Of a stretch of DNA of 64,000 nucleotides, positions 56,357 through 64,000 are shown in pieces (within the stretch, counting starts at the first letter, position 1; every line of letters starts with the position of its first letter). The stretch is from positions 124,001 to 188,000 of the forward strand of contig JALHMW010000004.1 in the NCBI GenBank assembly GCA_022843845.1, given 5' to 3'. A program made the translations under genes and the position numbers. Under the pieces are notes generated by a model. It made no database searches. It was given only the letters and a program-made list of their open reading frames with translations, and was not told the DNA's origin. Source of the DNA: Archangium sp. Lineage in GTDB: Bacteria; Myxococcota; Myxococcia; Myxococcales; Myxococcaceae.

Positions 56357-56429
56357 GGTCTGTCTCCCTGCGTTCGGCTGACGCGACGCACTCTTCCATC
56401 ATGGGGCGCTGACGCAACCGCCGTGGGCG

Positions 56430-58448
56430 CTACTCGGCGCTCTTCTTCTTCGGGGTGCTCTTGAGGGTGGTGGGCTCGTTGCCTTCCTTGACGTCGACCG
56501 TCTCGGTGAGGGTCTCGTAGCCAGGCATCTTCATCATCACGGTGTGTTTCCCGGCGCCGACCTCGCGCACCTGGGGCCAGTCCTTGATCGGCGAGCCGTC
56601 GGCCTCGGTCAGATCCTTGCCGTCGAGGCTGACGCGCGCCTGCCCGACCACCCCGGCTGGCACTTCGATGAGCAGCAGGCCCTTCTGCGGCGGCCTGAAA
56701 GCGACCGCGAGGCCGATGAGCGTGGCCACGACGATCGCGCCGACCCCGAGGATCGCGAAGACCGTCTTGTTGCTGGAGTCGCCGACGGGCTGGAGCTGAA
56801 CGTTCGTGGTGCCGTTGGGTGCCTGGTACGCCGCAAGACCGGGCGAGGTGTCGCCAGTCGGCTCGAGCGACGGGAACGACGGCGACGTGCCGGTGCTATG
56901 CTCGACGATCATCGGAGCCGCCATTCGCGGCGGCAAGCCGGTCGGCCCCGGGCGACGCGCGTTCGGCGGCAACCCGTTCGCGTCCATCGCCAACACCGGC
57001 GGTCCGGGCCTTTGCATCTGGCCGATGCCCTGCGTCATCGCCTCGGGCCCCATGTTGTTCGGCACCAGACCGCGCGCCCCGCTGCCACCGGGGTCAGTCG
57101 CGGGATCGTCGGGGCGATTGCGCACGTTGAGGGCCCGAGTCGAGTCCTGACCGGGGCTCGTCGAGTCGTCGTTCAAGCCATCGGCCATCAGCGTGGCCTC
57201 GTGCTCGGGTTTGCCGACGGTGTGCACCGCCTGTTGCGCGGTGAGGCGTGGCAGGTTGCCGGGCCGCGGCGCCGAGGCGGCAGGCGTCAAGGTGGGCGGC
57301 GCGCGCCCGGCGGGCGGCAGGTTCATCGACGACGGCGCGACCATCGGCGGCGCCATGGTGGGCATCGCGGTGACGGCGCTGGCGTTCATCGGAATGTTGG
57401 CGGGGCTGGGGACGTGACCCATGCCGAAGCCCATGTCGGCGGCAGCCAGCATGCCCTCGGGCGGCTTGATGTCGCTGTACTCCTGAAGGCGCGTCTTCTC
57501 CTTGTCGACGTCCTCGGCGAACGTCGCCTTCATGAAGGCTGCGAGGTCCTTGCGGCCGAACGAGTAGCCCGACGTGTAGAGGAACTTGCGCAGGTCTTCG
57601 CCGAGCTCGCTCGCGTAGGAGTACCGCTCGTCGACGTCCTTCGCGAGCGACTTCATGACGATCTTCTCGAGCGCGTCGGGGATCTTCCGGTTGAAGTGCG
57701 AGGGCGGCAGCACCTCGACCTTGCGCACCTTCTCGAGCACCGAGAAGTCGGAGTCGCCGACGAAGAGCCGCTCACCGGTGAGCATCTCGTACAGACAGAC
57801 GCCGATGGCGAACACGTCGCTGCGGCGATCGAGCGGCAGCCCGCGAATCTGCTCGGGGCTCATGTACCCGAACTTGCCCTTCAAGATGCCGGCCTGCGTC
57901 TTCGTCGCCTTGCCCGCCGCCTTCGCGATGCCGAAGTCGATGACCTTGACCTCGCCCTCGTAGCTGATGATCGCGTTCTGCGGCGACACGTCACGATGCA
58001 CGATGCCCATCGGGCGCCCGTTCTTGTCGTTGGCGCGGTGGGCGTAGTCGAGCCCTTCGCAGCACTGGGCGATGAGGTAGGCGATCAGCGGAATCGGCGC
58101 CGGCTCTCCGCGTTTGCGGCAGCGATCGAACATGGCCCGCATGTCCTTGCCGGACACGTATTCCATGGCGATGAAGTACGAGTTCGCGATCGACGACAGC
58201 TCGTAGATCTGCGCGATGTTGGCGTGGTTCAGCTGAACCGTGATCTTCGCCTCGTCGATGAACATCGTGATGAACTCTTCATCCTCCGCGATGTTCGGAA
58301 GAATGCGCTTGATGGCGACGAGGCGCTCGAAGCCGCCGGCGCCGAACGTCTTGGCGCGCCACACCTCGGCCATACCGCCGATGTTGATGCGATCGAGGAG
58401 CAGATACTTGCCGAATGGAATCGGCTGACGCTTGGGCGCGGTAGTCAC
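56430..58448 (-). CDS. Transmembrane Ser/Thr protein kinase with PEGA-like C-terminus
   Basis: 672 aa. Kinase domain 12-285: Gly loop INIGGMAEVWRA, Lys47 (VAIKRIL), Glu66, HRDVSPQN (HRD 151-153), DFG 171-173 and FGYMSPEQIRG. The HRDVSPQN form is typical of myxobacterial kinases. A Pro/Met/Gly-rich disordered juxtamembrane region (350-555), TM near 561-583 (TVFAILGVGAIVVATLIGLA) and a periplasmic PEGA-like domain (590-665; 'LLLIEVPAGVVGQARVSLDG') follow. GTG 58448 is chosen because AAGGA precedes it and the longer frame to 58505 has no support. Confidence 0.95.
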   Translation of the reverse strand: MTTAPKRQPIPFGKYLLLDRINIGGMAEVWRAKTFGAGGFERLVAIKRILPNIAEDEEFITMFIDEAKITVQLNHANIAQIYELSSIANSYFIAMEYVSGKDMRAMFDRCRKRGEPAPIPLIAYLIAQCCEGLDYAHRANDKNGRPMGIVHRDVSPQNAIISYEGEVKVIDFGIAKAAGKATKTQAGILKGKFGYMSPEQIRGLPLDRRSDVFAIGVCLYEMLTGERLFVGDSDFSVLEKVRKVEVLPPSHFNRKIPDALEKIVMKSLAKDVDERYSYASELGEDLRKFLYTSGYSFGRKDLAAFMKATFAEDVDKEKTRLQEYSDIKPPEGMLAAADMGFGMGHVPSPANIPMNASAVTAMPTMAPPMVAPSSMNLPPAGRAPPTLTPAASAPRPGNLPRLTAQQAVHTVGKPEHEATLMADGLNDDSTSPGQDSTRALNVRNRPDDPATDPGGSGARGLVPNNMGPEAMTQGIGQMQRPGPPVLAMDANGLPPNARRPGPTGLPPRMAAPMIVEHSTGTSPSFPSLEPTGDTSPGLAAYQAPNGTTNVQLQPVGDSSNKTVFAILGVGAIVVATLIGLAVAFRPPQKGLLLIEVPAGVVGQARVSLDGKDLTEADGSPIKDWPQVREVGAGKHTVMMKMPGYETLTETVDVKEGNEPTTLKSTPKKKSAE

Positions 58449-58489
58449 GGAGTCCTTCGACGACTGCGATGCACGAAAACGAGAAACCG

Positions 58490-58495
58490 AGCGTA
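58490..58495 (-). promoter_or_regulatory. Putative -10 box (TACGCT) of the kinase gene
   Basis: Minus-strand TACGCT (58495-58490) lies 41 bases before GTG 58448, which also has an AAGGA ribosome site. It lies in the 114-base gap between the ABC operon and the kinase gene and would give an independent transcript for kinase and AAA genes. Confidence 0.22.
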
Positions 58496-58562
58496 GCCCG
58501 AGCAATCGAGTTGACCGTGGAAGAACTGATGGCGACCGATGTGGGAAAGGGTGCGCGGGTCG

Positions 58563-59840
58563 TCAGCCGGCGAGAACCCGCGCGGGGTCGGTGCGAGAGG
58601 CCCTGCGCGCCGGAAGAAACGCTCCAGCGACGGCCGCCAGCACACCCAGCCCCACCCCACCAGCCAGCAGCCACAGCGGCCGCTGAAACCACGTCTCGGG
58701 CTTGAAGGGGAACTCGGGCAGGAACCGCACTGCGGCGACGTCGAGGCCGACGCTGCCGACGAGGGCGAGCGCAGTGCCCAGCACGCCGCCGAACAGGCCC
58801 AGCACCAGGGCCTCGACCAGCACCAGCCGGAACAGGGCACTCCGCGAAGCGCCCACCGCACGCATGACGCCGAGCTCTTTCTCGCGGGCGCGAACCGAGG
58901 CCGAGAACGCGTGGGCGATGTTGAAGGCCGCGAGCAGACAGATGAGCACCGACAACAGCGCCAGGCTCGAGGTGCTGATGGCCACGGCGGCTCCAGCGTT
59001 CTCGGCCATGCGGCGGTCTTGATCGTCGACGCGCAGGCCCATGGTCTTCACCGCAGCCACGATGCCGGGCACCTGGGAGGGATCCGTCGCCTTGAGGGCA
59101 ACGCCGGTGAACGTCTTCGCGTCGAGGTTCGCGGCGGTGTTGATGCGGCGCGCGGCCTCGAGGGGAATGGTGATGCCCGCGAGCAGGCCGCGATCCGACA
59201 CGCCCACGAGCTGCGCCTGTGACGGAATCGCCGACGCGCTGGGCGGGGTGCTGGTCACGAAGCTGCGGTTGAAGTCGACGGGGAACACGAAGCCCGTGAG
59301 CAGCTGGCCCGAGAGCTGGGGCAACGCGCGCTGGGGCGCGAAGCTCTTGTTGTAGATCTCCAGCAGGCGCGTCGAGGCGATGGCGGGAATCGGCTTGTCG
59401 GGGCCTGAGTCGACGAACTCTCCGAGGAGCACGTCCTGCTTCACGAAGTCGGCCTCGACGCCGACGGCCAGAATCTCGAGGCCCATGTGCAGCGGCCGGC
59501 CGAAGAAGTCGCCGCGGTAGATGGTGACGGCCGGCGCGCGCACGTTCATCTTCTTGAAGGCGCGCTCGACGCCCGGGAGCGCCGCCAGCCGCGCCACGGT
59601 GGCCTCATCGAGCGTGCCGCCGCCGAGCAGGCCGAACGACAGCTGCGCCGGCACCACCTCGACGAGGCTGGTGTCGACGGGAAAGACCTTGTCGCGAACG
59701 ATGGCGCCGACGCCGAGGCCCAGCGACACGAAGAACACCAGCGAGGCGACGCCGATCGCGAGCCCGAACGCCGACGAGAGCGCGCTGCGGCGATCGCGCG
59801 ACAACGACAGGCGGACCAGCGGCCAGAGCGAGCCGCTCAC
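58563..59840 (-). CDS. MacB/FtsX-family ABC transporter permease
   Basis: 425 aa. Four TM helices (near 22-45, 290-312, 332-355 and 390-412) with a large periplasmic domain (50-285) between the first two, as in LolC/E and MacB. Cytoplasmic loop 'REKELGVMRAVGASRSALFR' is the classic FtsX-type coupling motif. Substrate unknown; possible roles are lipoprotein release or envelope mechanotransmission. GTG 59840 overlaps the ATPase stop (GTGA). Confidence 0.94.
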   Translation of the reverse strand: MSGSLWPLVRLSLSRDRRSALSSAFGLAIGVASLVFFVSLGLGVGAIVRDKVFPVDTSLVEVVPAQLSFGLLGGGTLDEATVARLAALPGVERAFKKMNVRAPAVTIYRGDFFGRPLHMGLEILAVGVEADFVKQDVLLGEFVDSGPDKPIPAIASTRLLEIYNKSFAPQRALPQLSGQLLTGFVFPVDFNRSFVTSTPPSASAIPSQAQLVGVSDRGLLAGITIPLEAARRINTAANLDAKTFTGVALKATDPSQVPGIVAAVKTMGLRVDDQDRRMAENAGAAVAISTSSLALLSVLICLLAAFNIAHAFSASVRAREKELGVMRAVGASRSALFRLVLVEALVLGLFGGVLGTALALVGSVGLDVAAVRFLPEFPFKPETWFQRPLWLLAGGVGLGVLAAVAGAFLPARRASRTDPARVLAG

Positions 59841-60499
59841 GAGAGCTTCCCTTTGGACAACGTCAGCACCCGCGTCGCGGCCGACCGGAGCCGGTCTTCG
59901 TGCGTCACCGCGACGATTGTCAGCCCCGCTGCGTTGAGCGTCTTGAAGAGCGCGACGACTTCATCGGCAGTCGCCGCGTCGAGGTTGCCGGTCGGCTCGT
60001 CGCACAAGAGCAGCTTCGGAGAGGAGAACAGCGCCCGCGCGATCGCCACCCGCTGACGTTCTCCGCCCGAGAGCTGCCCCGGCGTGCGCGCGGCGTGTGA
60101 CGTCAGCCCGACCCGCGCGAGGGCCGCCGTGGCGCGGGCGTGGAGATCGCCCATCGGCGTCGCCGAGAACCTCGCCGGCAGCAGCACGTTCTCGAGCGCC
60201 GACACGCCAGACATCAGATGAAACGACTGGAAGACGAAGCCCACCGTCTCGTTGCGGAAGCGCGACAACGCCGGGTCGGGCAAGCCATCGAGGCGCGTGC
60301 CTGCGACCGTCACCTGGCCTCGGTAGTCGGTGTCGAGGCCACCCAGCACGTGCAGGAGCGTCGACTTCCCGCTCCCGCTGCGCCCGACGATGGCGACGAA
60401 CTCTCCGTCGTCGACCGTGAGCGAGGCGCCGTCGAGCACCGTGAGCCGGCCCTTCGCGCCGTCGTCGTAGTCACGCGCGATGGCCTTCGCGTCGATCAT
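59837..60499 (-). CDS. LolD/MacB-type ABC transporter ATP-binding protein
   Basis: 220 aa. Walker A GRSGSGKST (39-47), Q-loop FVFQSFHLMSGVSALENV, signature LSGGERQRVAIARAL, Walker B LLLCDEPTGNLD and H-loop VTHEDRL. The GNLD and 'SALENVLLPAR' features mark the LolD/MacB group. ATG 60499 follows the DUF3352 gene by 13 bases with GGAG upstream. It pairs with the MacB-like permease. Confidence 0.95.
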   Translation of the reverse strand: MIDAKAIARDYDDGAKGRLTVLDGASLTVDDGEFVAIVGRSGSGKSTLLHVLGGLDTDYRGQVTVAGTRLDGLPDPALSRFRNETVGFVFQSFHLMSGVSALENVLLPARFSATPMGDLHARATAALARVGLTSHAARTPGQLSGGERQRVAIARALFSSPKLLLCDEPTGNLDAATADEVVALFKTLNAAGLTIVAVTHEDRLRSAATRVLTLSKGKLS

Positions 60500-60512
60500 C
60501 GGCGCTCCACGC

Positions 60513-62096
60513 TCACGGAACCTTCGCCGCCGCGGCCGGGGCGAGCGCGAGCGAGAGCTTCACGGTGACGCTCACCGCGCCGTCCTTCGCCGACGCCGTG
60601 AACGAGACCTGCTTCAGGTCGTCGGTCGCGTCGAGCCACCGCACGGTGGTGGGCTTGAGCGCGAAACCACCCAGGCCCCACGCACTCTCGGGCAGCGCGC
60701 GCACCGAGTTGGCCAGCTTCGTGAGATCGACCGTGACCTGCAGGGCCTCAGGGGCGAGCGCTTCGGGCTTCACGACGCCCTCCGAGGCGAGGACCGCATC
60801 CAACCGCTGCACAGGCGACGCGAACGCGACGACGCTGCCCTTCGGCGCAAAGTGCACGCCCTGCCCCTGAGACCAGGTGGTGAAGAACAGGTCTTTCCCC
60901 TCGCGCTGCTGCTTCTCGAGCTTCGCGCCGAAGCGCGGCGCCACGCCGGCCACCTTCTCGAGCACGGGCATGACGACGTCGGCGGACGTGACGGGCGCCG
61001 CGCCCGAGAGATGCGCGTAGGCGAACGGGTTGGTCTGGCGAATGTCGAAGGTCGGCACGCCGCGATCCATCGGCGGGCGATCGGCGAGCGAGAGCGCGAA
61101 GACCGTGCCTGGCTCCAGCTTGTCGAGCACCTCGCTCTTCACGTCGAACCCGCCCTGCTCGAACGCACGCGCGACGTTGGGGCCCAGCAACTCCCTGGCG
61201 ACCGGGCCCAGCCCCTTGGCGTCGCCAGTGTAGCGGCCGACGACGAACGCATCGGCGGGCAAGAGCGCAGAGAAGTCCTTCGCCTTCTGGCCCGTGAACG
61301 CGGCGAGCAGCTCGGGCTTGCCCTTCCACTGGCCGGTGACGCGGGCCTCGACGGCGGTGGTCGACAACGAGAGCGTCACGAAGGCGTTGAGCAACGGCGT
61401 CGGCTGGAGCACCGGGCTGCCCGACCCGAACCACGCGTACACGTCGTGCGCGCCAGCTGTCTTGAGCGCGGCGGCGAGCTGCACGTCACCCGTGAGGCGG
61501 TCGGTCTCGGTGAGCGACGCGGCCTGCCCCAGCTTGGGAATGACGGAGTCGCGACCGACGAAGGCCCAGCCGTTGGTGATGGCGTAGCCGAGCCGCGCCG
61601 GTTGCCCCTGCTGGGTCGAGAACGTCTTGACCGTCACCGAGCCCTGCTTCTGCTCCGAGCCTGCGCCCGCACCGAACCGGTTCACCGAGATGCCCTCGAG
61701 CCGCGCGTGCAGGGCCGAGGCGTCTTTCACTGGCAGCACGAGGTAGGCGTCACCGGTGAGCAGCACGGCGGCACCGAGCGAGCGCGCCGGGTCGAGGCCC
61801 GCCTTCTCGATCTCGGCGGCGCTGCGCAGATCGACCCCGAGCTGGCGCACCACCTCGTCGGCGAACGCCTTCGCGTTGGGGAAGCCCTGGAGCGGCGCGA
61901 CGAAACCGGCGACCTTCACCTGCTCGAGCAGCGACAGCTTCGCGCCTGAGTCCTTCAGCGACGGCACCACCACGATCGCGATGGCGCCGCGCGGCAACAC
62001 CGACTCGATGCCGTTGTTCACCGCGTCGCTCTTCTTGCCGCACTTCGAGCAGCCCGCGAGCGCCAGCAGCACCAACAGCCCCAGCCGCTTCGTCAT
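60513..62096 (-). CDS. DUF3352-like lipoprotein
   Basis: 527 aa. Lipoprotein signal with lipobox LAGC (Cys16), then Cys-rich KCGKK start and a long alpha/beta body resembling DUF3352: 'ESVLPRGAIAIVVVPSLKDS', 'AYLVLPVKDASALHARLEGI', 'NGWAFVGRDSVIPKLGQAAS' and repeats of the module through the C-terminus. Periplasmic; function unknown. ATG 62096 is coupled (ATGA) to the membrane coiled-coil gene and the ABC ATPase follows 13 bases later, so it may be an accessory of the transporter. Confidence 0.85.
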   Translation of the reverse strand: MTKRLGLLVLLALAGCSKCGKKSDAVNNGIESVLPRGAIAIVVVPSLKDSGAKLSLLEQVKVAGFVAPLQGFPNAKAFADEVVRQLGVDLRSAAEIEKAGLDPARSLGAAVLLTGDAYLVLPVKDASALHARLEGISVNRFGAGAGSEQKQGSVTVKTFSTQQGQPARLGYAITNGWAFVGRDSVIPKLGQAASLTETDRLTGDVQLAAALKTAGAHDVYAWFGSGSPVLQPTPLLNAFVTLSLSTTAVEARVTGQWKGKPELLAAFTGQKAKDFSALLPADAFVVGRYTGDAKGLGPVARELLGPNVARAFEQGGFDVKSEVLDKLEPGTVFALSLADRPPMDRGVPTFDIRQTNPFAYAHLSGAAPVTSADVVMPVLEKVAGVAPRFGAKLEKQQREGKDLFFTTWSQGQGVHFAPKGSVVAFASPVQRLDAVLASEGVVKPEALAPEALQVTVDLTKLANSVRALPESAWGLGGFALKPTTVRWLDATDDLKQVSFTASAKDGAVSVTVKLSLALAPAAAAKVP

Positions 62097-62914
62097 GAGC
62101 GCACCTTCACCGACGACGAGCCGGGCACCGACGAGAGCTCCTCGGTGACGACCATGAACGACTCCATGTCGCGCACGGTCTCTTCGGTGGCGGCGACCTC
62201 GGCCGACAGCGCGTCGAGCTGACGCGTGACGACCTGCGGGTCTCGAATCGCGATGGACTGCTCGTGAGTCAGACGCAAGAGATCCTCGATGCTCGCAAGT
62301 TGGTGGCTCACCACTTCCCGGCTCTCTTCGGCCTGTACGAAGCGGGCCAGGCGTTTCTTCAGGATGTCGACGCGCCGGCTCTTCACCTCTTTGAGCCGCT
62401 CGTTCTTCTCGCCGTCGACCTCGGCCACCAACTCCGACAGCTCGCGCTCGACGGATTGCCGGTCAGCAGCATTCAAGAACTTCCGGTAGCTGTTGAGCGT
62501 GGTGACGAGCCGCAGAAACGAGGTGAGCAGCGTGTCGAGCCTCGACTCGCTCGAGGCCTGGAGCACGCCGCCGCCCGGCAGCTTGCCGTACTCGTCGAGG
62601 ATGCGGCCCTTGAGCGCGCGCAGCTGCTCGTAGTGTTCGCGCTGGCTTGGGGCGAGCTCGGCCAACAACGCCTGCTCCTCCTCGGGGCTCGCGACCTCGG
62701 CAGACGTCTGCGCCTCGGAGTTCGCGCGCACCGCCCGGCGGAACGAGGGAATCGTCGACAGGAAGGCGAGGTACGCGGCCGACGCTCCGCCGGCAGCGAT
62801 GACCGGCGTCCAATCACCGATGATGACGGACGCGGCTGCGCCGGCCGCCAGCGCGAACAGGTTGGCCGGCATCAGGAGCGCGGCTCTCAGGTAGTTGGGC
62901 TTTGGTTTCTTCAC
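62093..62914 (-). CDS. N-terminal membrane / C-terminal coiled-coil protein (paralogue of 27978-28820)
   Basis: 273 aa. Starts 'PNYLRAALLMPANLFALAAG' with one or two membrane segments (10-53), exits at FLSTIPSFRRAV, and continues as long helices with coiled-coil character (about 75-260) including 'LKEVKSRRVDILKKRLARFV'. The end 'DPQVVTRQLDALSAEVAATE' aligns with the paralogue. GTG 62914 and the downstream DUF3352 gene both have four-base overlaps. It follows a NitT/TauT-type binding protein here too, supporting a functional link. No enzyme motif. Confidence 0.85.
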   Translation of the reverse strand: MKKPKPNYLRAALLMPANLFALAAGAAASVIIGDWTPVIAAGGASAAYLAFLSTIPSFRRAVRANSEAQTSAEVASPEEEQALLAELAPSQREHYEQLRALKGRILDEYGKLPGGGVLQASSESRLDTLLTSFLRLVTTLNSYRKFLNAADRQSVERELSELVAEVDGEKNERLKEVKSRRVDILKKRLARFVQAEESREVVSHQLASIEDLLRLTHEQSIAIRDPQVVTRQLDALSAEVAATEETVRDMESFMVVTEELSSVPGSSSVKVRS

Positions 62915-64000
62915 GGGCGCTGCGTTGCTGAAACGTACTTCAGGGCCCCCAGGTCCGCAGTCTCTTCGGCAGTCGGCACGACCGAAGGGCCAGTGAGCTT
63001 CGACGAGAGCGCTACGGCCGACTGGTACAGCTCGGAGTAGGTGACGGGCGCCTCCCCCGTCAGACCGAAGAACGCGAGGTTCTCTTTCGTGCTGGCCGGC
63101 GGCGCGGCCTCGATGGCCTCGGTCGGGTCGCCCAGCTCCGGCGCGAAGGCGCCTAACGCGCGAGCCGCCGCTTCCGGCGCCTTCACGACCTGTCCGCTCG
63201 CGTCGAGCGCCCCTCGAATGAGCCGGCGCACGGCGTCGGGGTACCGGGCGGCGAACTCTCCACGCGCGACGAGCACCGTCGCCAGCAGGTGGGGCGCGTC
63301 GGCCGTCGTCGACACCAGCGAACCGCCGAGCTCTCGAACCATGGGGTGCACGTCACCCACGAACCCCGCGGCGACGTCGGCCTTCCCGGCCTTCAGCGCC
63401 GCTCCGGCCTCGAGCGCCGAATCCAGCGGGACCCAGGTCACGTCTCGCATCGACAGGCCCGCGCGCGAGAGCACCCAAAGGGTGAAGTAGTGGCCGGGAC
63501 TCCTGGGCTCGGTCGCGACTCGTTTTCCTGCCAGCTGCGACGGCGACAGCGTTCCACTGCGCGTGCCCAGCACGTCCTGCCCGCGGCTGCGGCCCAGCAG
63601 CATCACCGTGCGCGGCGCGGCGTCTCGCAGCGGCCCCGCCGACATGCCCAGCGTCGACACCGACAAGGCCGCGAGATCGACGCCGCCGTTCTCGGCGCCC
63701 TTCACCAGCGCGCGCCGGAGCGCGTCTTCAGAGTCGAAGCGCACCGTCTTCACGTCGAGGGCGTAGGCCGATCGAAAGAGCCCCGGGTGCGCGTCGTCTC
63801 CGGCGGCCAGGACGAGCGCCGCGACGGTGCCTCGTGGCACGACGCCAATCAGCACCGGCCGCGTGGGAATCGAGGCGACGTCGTCGACGGGCGCGGTGAC
63901 CCCAGCAGGAAAATCGCCGACCGCGAGCCTGATGGCGCGGCCCTGCACGCGGTCACGAACACGGTCGACGTAGCCGAGCCTCAGGGCCAGCAGGGCGCCG
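62911..64000 (-). CDS. NitT/TauT-type substrate-binding protein, 5' truncated by window edge
   Basis: At least 363 aa. The frame is open through the window edge; the first visible residues (GALLALRLGYVDR) look like the end of a TM segment, as in the SBP-OmpA protein. The binding domain shows 'LAGKRVATEPRSPGHYFTLW', VTWVPLDSALEAGAALKAGK and FFGLTGEAPVTYSELYQSAV, matching the SBP-OmpA protein in order and spacing. There is no OmpA domain; it ends shortly after the binding fold. The GTG at 63948 is not the true start. The stop overlaps the membrane coiled-coil gene (GTGA). Confidence 0.85.
   Translation of the reverse strand, partial: GALLALRLGYVDRVRDRVQGRAIRLAVGDFPAGVTAPVDDVASIPTRPVLIGVVPRGTVAALVLAAGDDAHPGLFRSAYALDVKTVRFDSEDALRRALVKGAENGGVDLAALSVSTLGMSAGPLRDAAPRTVMLLGRSRGQDVLGTRSGTLSPSQLAGKRVATEPRSPGHYFTLWVLSRAGLSMRDVTWVPLDSALEAGAALKAGKADVAAGFVGDVHPMVRELGGSLVSTTADAPHLLATVLVARGEFAARYPDAVRRLIRGALDASGQVVKAPEAAARALGAFAPELGDPTEAIEAAPPASTKENLAFFGLTGEAPVTYSELYQSAVALSSKLTGPSVVPTAEETADLGALKYVSATQRP

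Noticed and set aside
56544..58496. A 650-codon open frame opposite the second Ser/Thr kinase
   Set aside because: Antisense shadow of a gene with intact HRD and DFG motifs; no domain content, low-complexity Arg/Glu/Val product.

Overview
The window is chromosomal DNA from a high-GC, Gram-negative bacterium, almost certainly a myxobacterium (phylum Myxococcota). Supporting features seen in the sequence: a C-terminal tag resembling MYXO-CTERM (13.7-12.6 kb, minus), several Hanks-type Ser/Thr kinases with HRDVS/T loops and C-terminal periplasmic domains, a giant sigma-54 activator with an AAA/TPR front end, a DUF4388 protein, LpxI-type lipid A synthesis, HEAT-repeat and TSP3-OmpA envelope proteins, and pervasive ATGA/GTGA gene overlaps. 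No tRNA, rRNA, IS element, prophage or CRISPR array was seen. Coding density is very high and no gene-free stretch exceeds 300 bases. The longest is about 290 bases, at 10128-10418.

Layout. 1-6059 (+): 3' part of a class A penicillin-binding protein, an FG-GAP-like secreted protein, a tiny coupled ORF, a degenerate peptide-binding-protein-like product and an NtrY-like histidine kinase. 6056-12281 (-): lipoprotein, 1240-aa sigma-54 activator with its own -24/-12 promoter, and a membrane protein with an MXAN_5187-like C-terminus. 12365-19137: small signalling/HEAT proteins, a DUF1460 hydrolase with MYXO-CTERM tail, a degenerate GGDEF protein facing an active FHA-GGDEF cyclase, and L-asparaginase. 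19136-23708: DsbA-like protein, DUF4388 protein, TruD, and a GAF protein. 23848-28820 (+): a five-gene cassette (helical protein, substrate-binding protein fused to OmpA, NitT/TauT-type permease and ATPase, membrane coiled-coil protein). 28811-37808: TSP3-OmpA lipoprotein, DUF4398 lipoprotein, Mpo1-like membrane protein, TPR/PEGA protein, Ser/Thr kinase, another OmpA protein and an unknown gene pair. 41713-38007 (-): skp-lpxD-fabZ-lpxA-lpxI. 41860-48984: membrane protein, DEAD-box helicase, receiver protein, multihaem cytochrome/phosphoesterase fusion, MltD-like transglycosylase, YccF. 49094-54606 (+): two-gene alpha-2-macroglobulin. 54614-64000 (-): Ycf46-like AAA protein, a second Ser/Thr kinase, and an operon encoding a substrate-binding protein, a coiled-coil membrane protein, a DUF3352 lipoprotein and a LolD/MacB-type ABC transporter.

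The dominant theme is cell-envelope building and surveillance: peptidoglycan synthesis and turnover, lipid A, peptidoglycan-tethered OmpA proteins, macroglobulin-like proteins and transmembrane kinases. The most novel-looking item is the pair of paralogous loci at 23.8-28.8 kb and 62.1-64.0 kb. Both join a membrane-anchored NitT/TauT-type binding protein to the same family of N-terminal-membrane/coiled-coil protein. In one locus the binding protein also carries a peptidoglycan-binding OmpA domain. Other points of interest are a degenerate GGDEF with an intact c-di-GMP inhibitory site, a split macroglobulin without a thioester, a clear sigma-54 promoter, and a recurring TAnnnT box set close to start codons that lack Shine-Dalgarno sequences.
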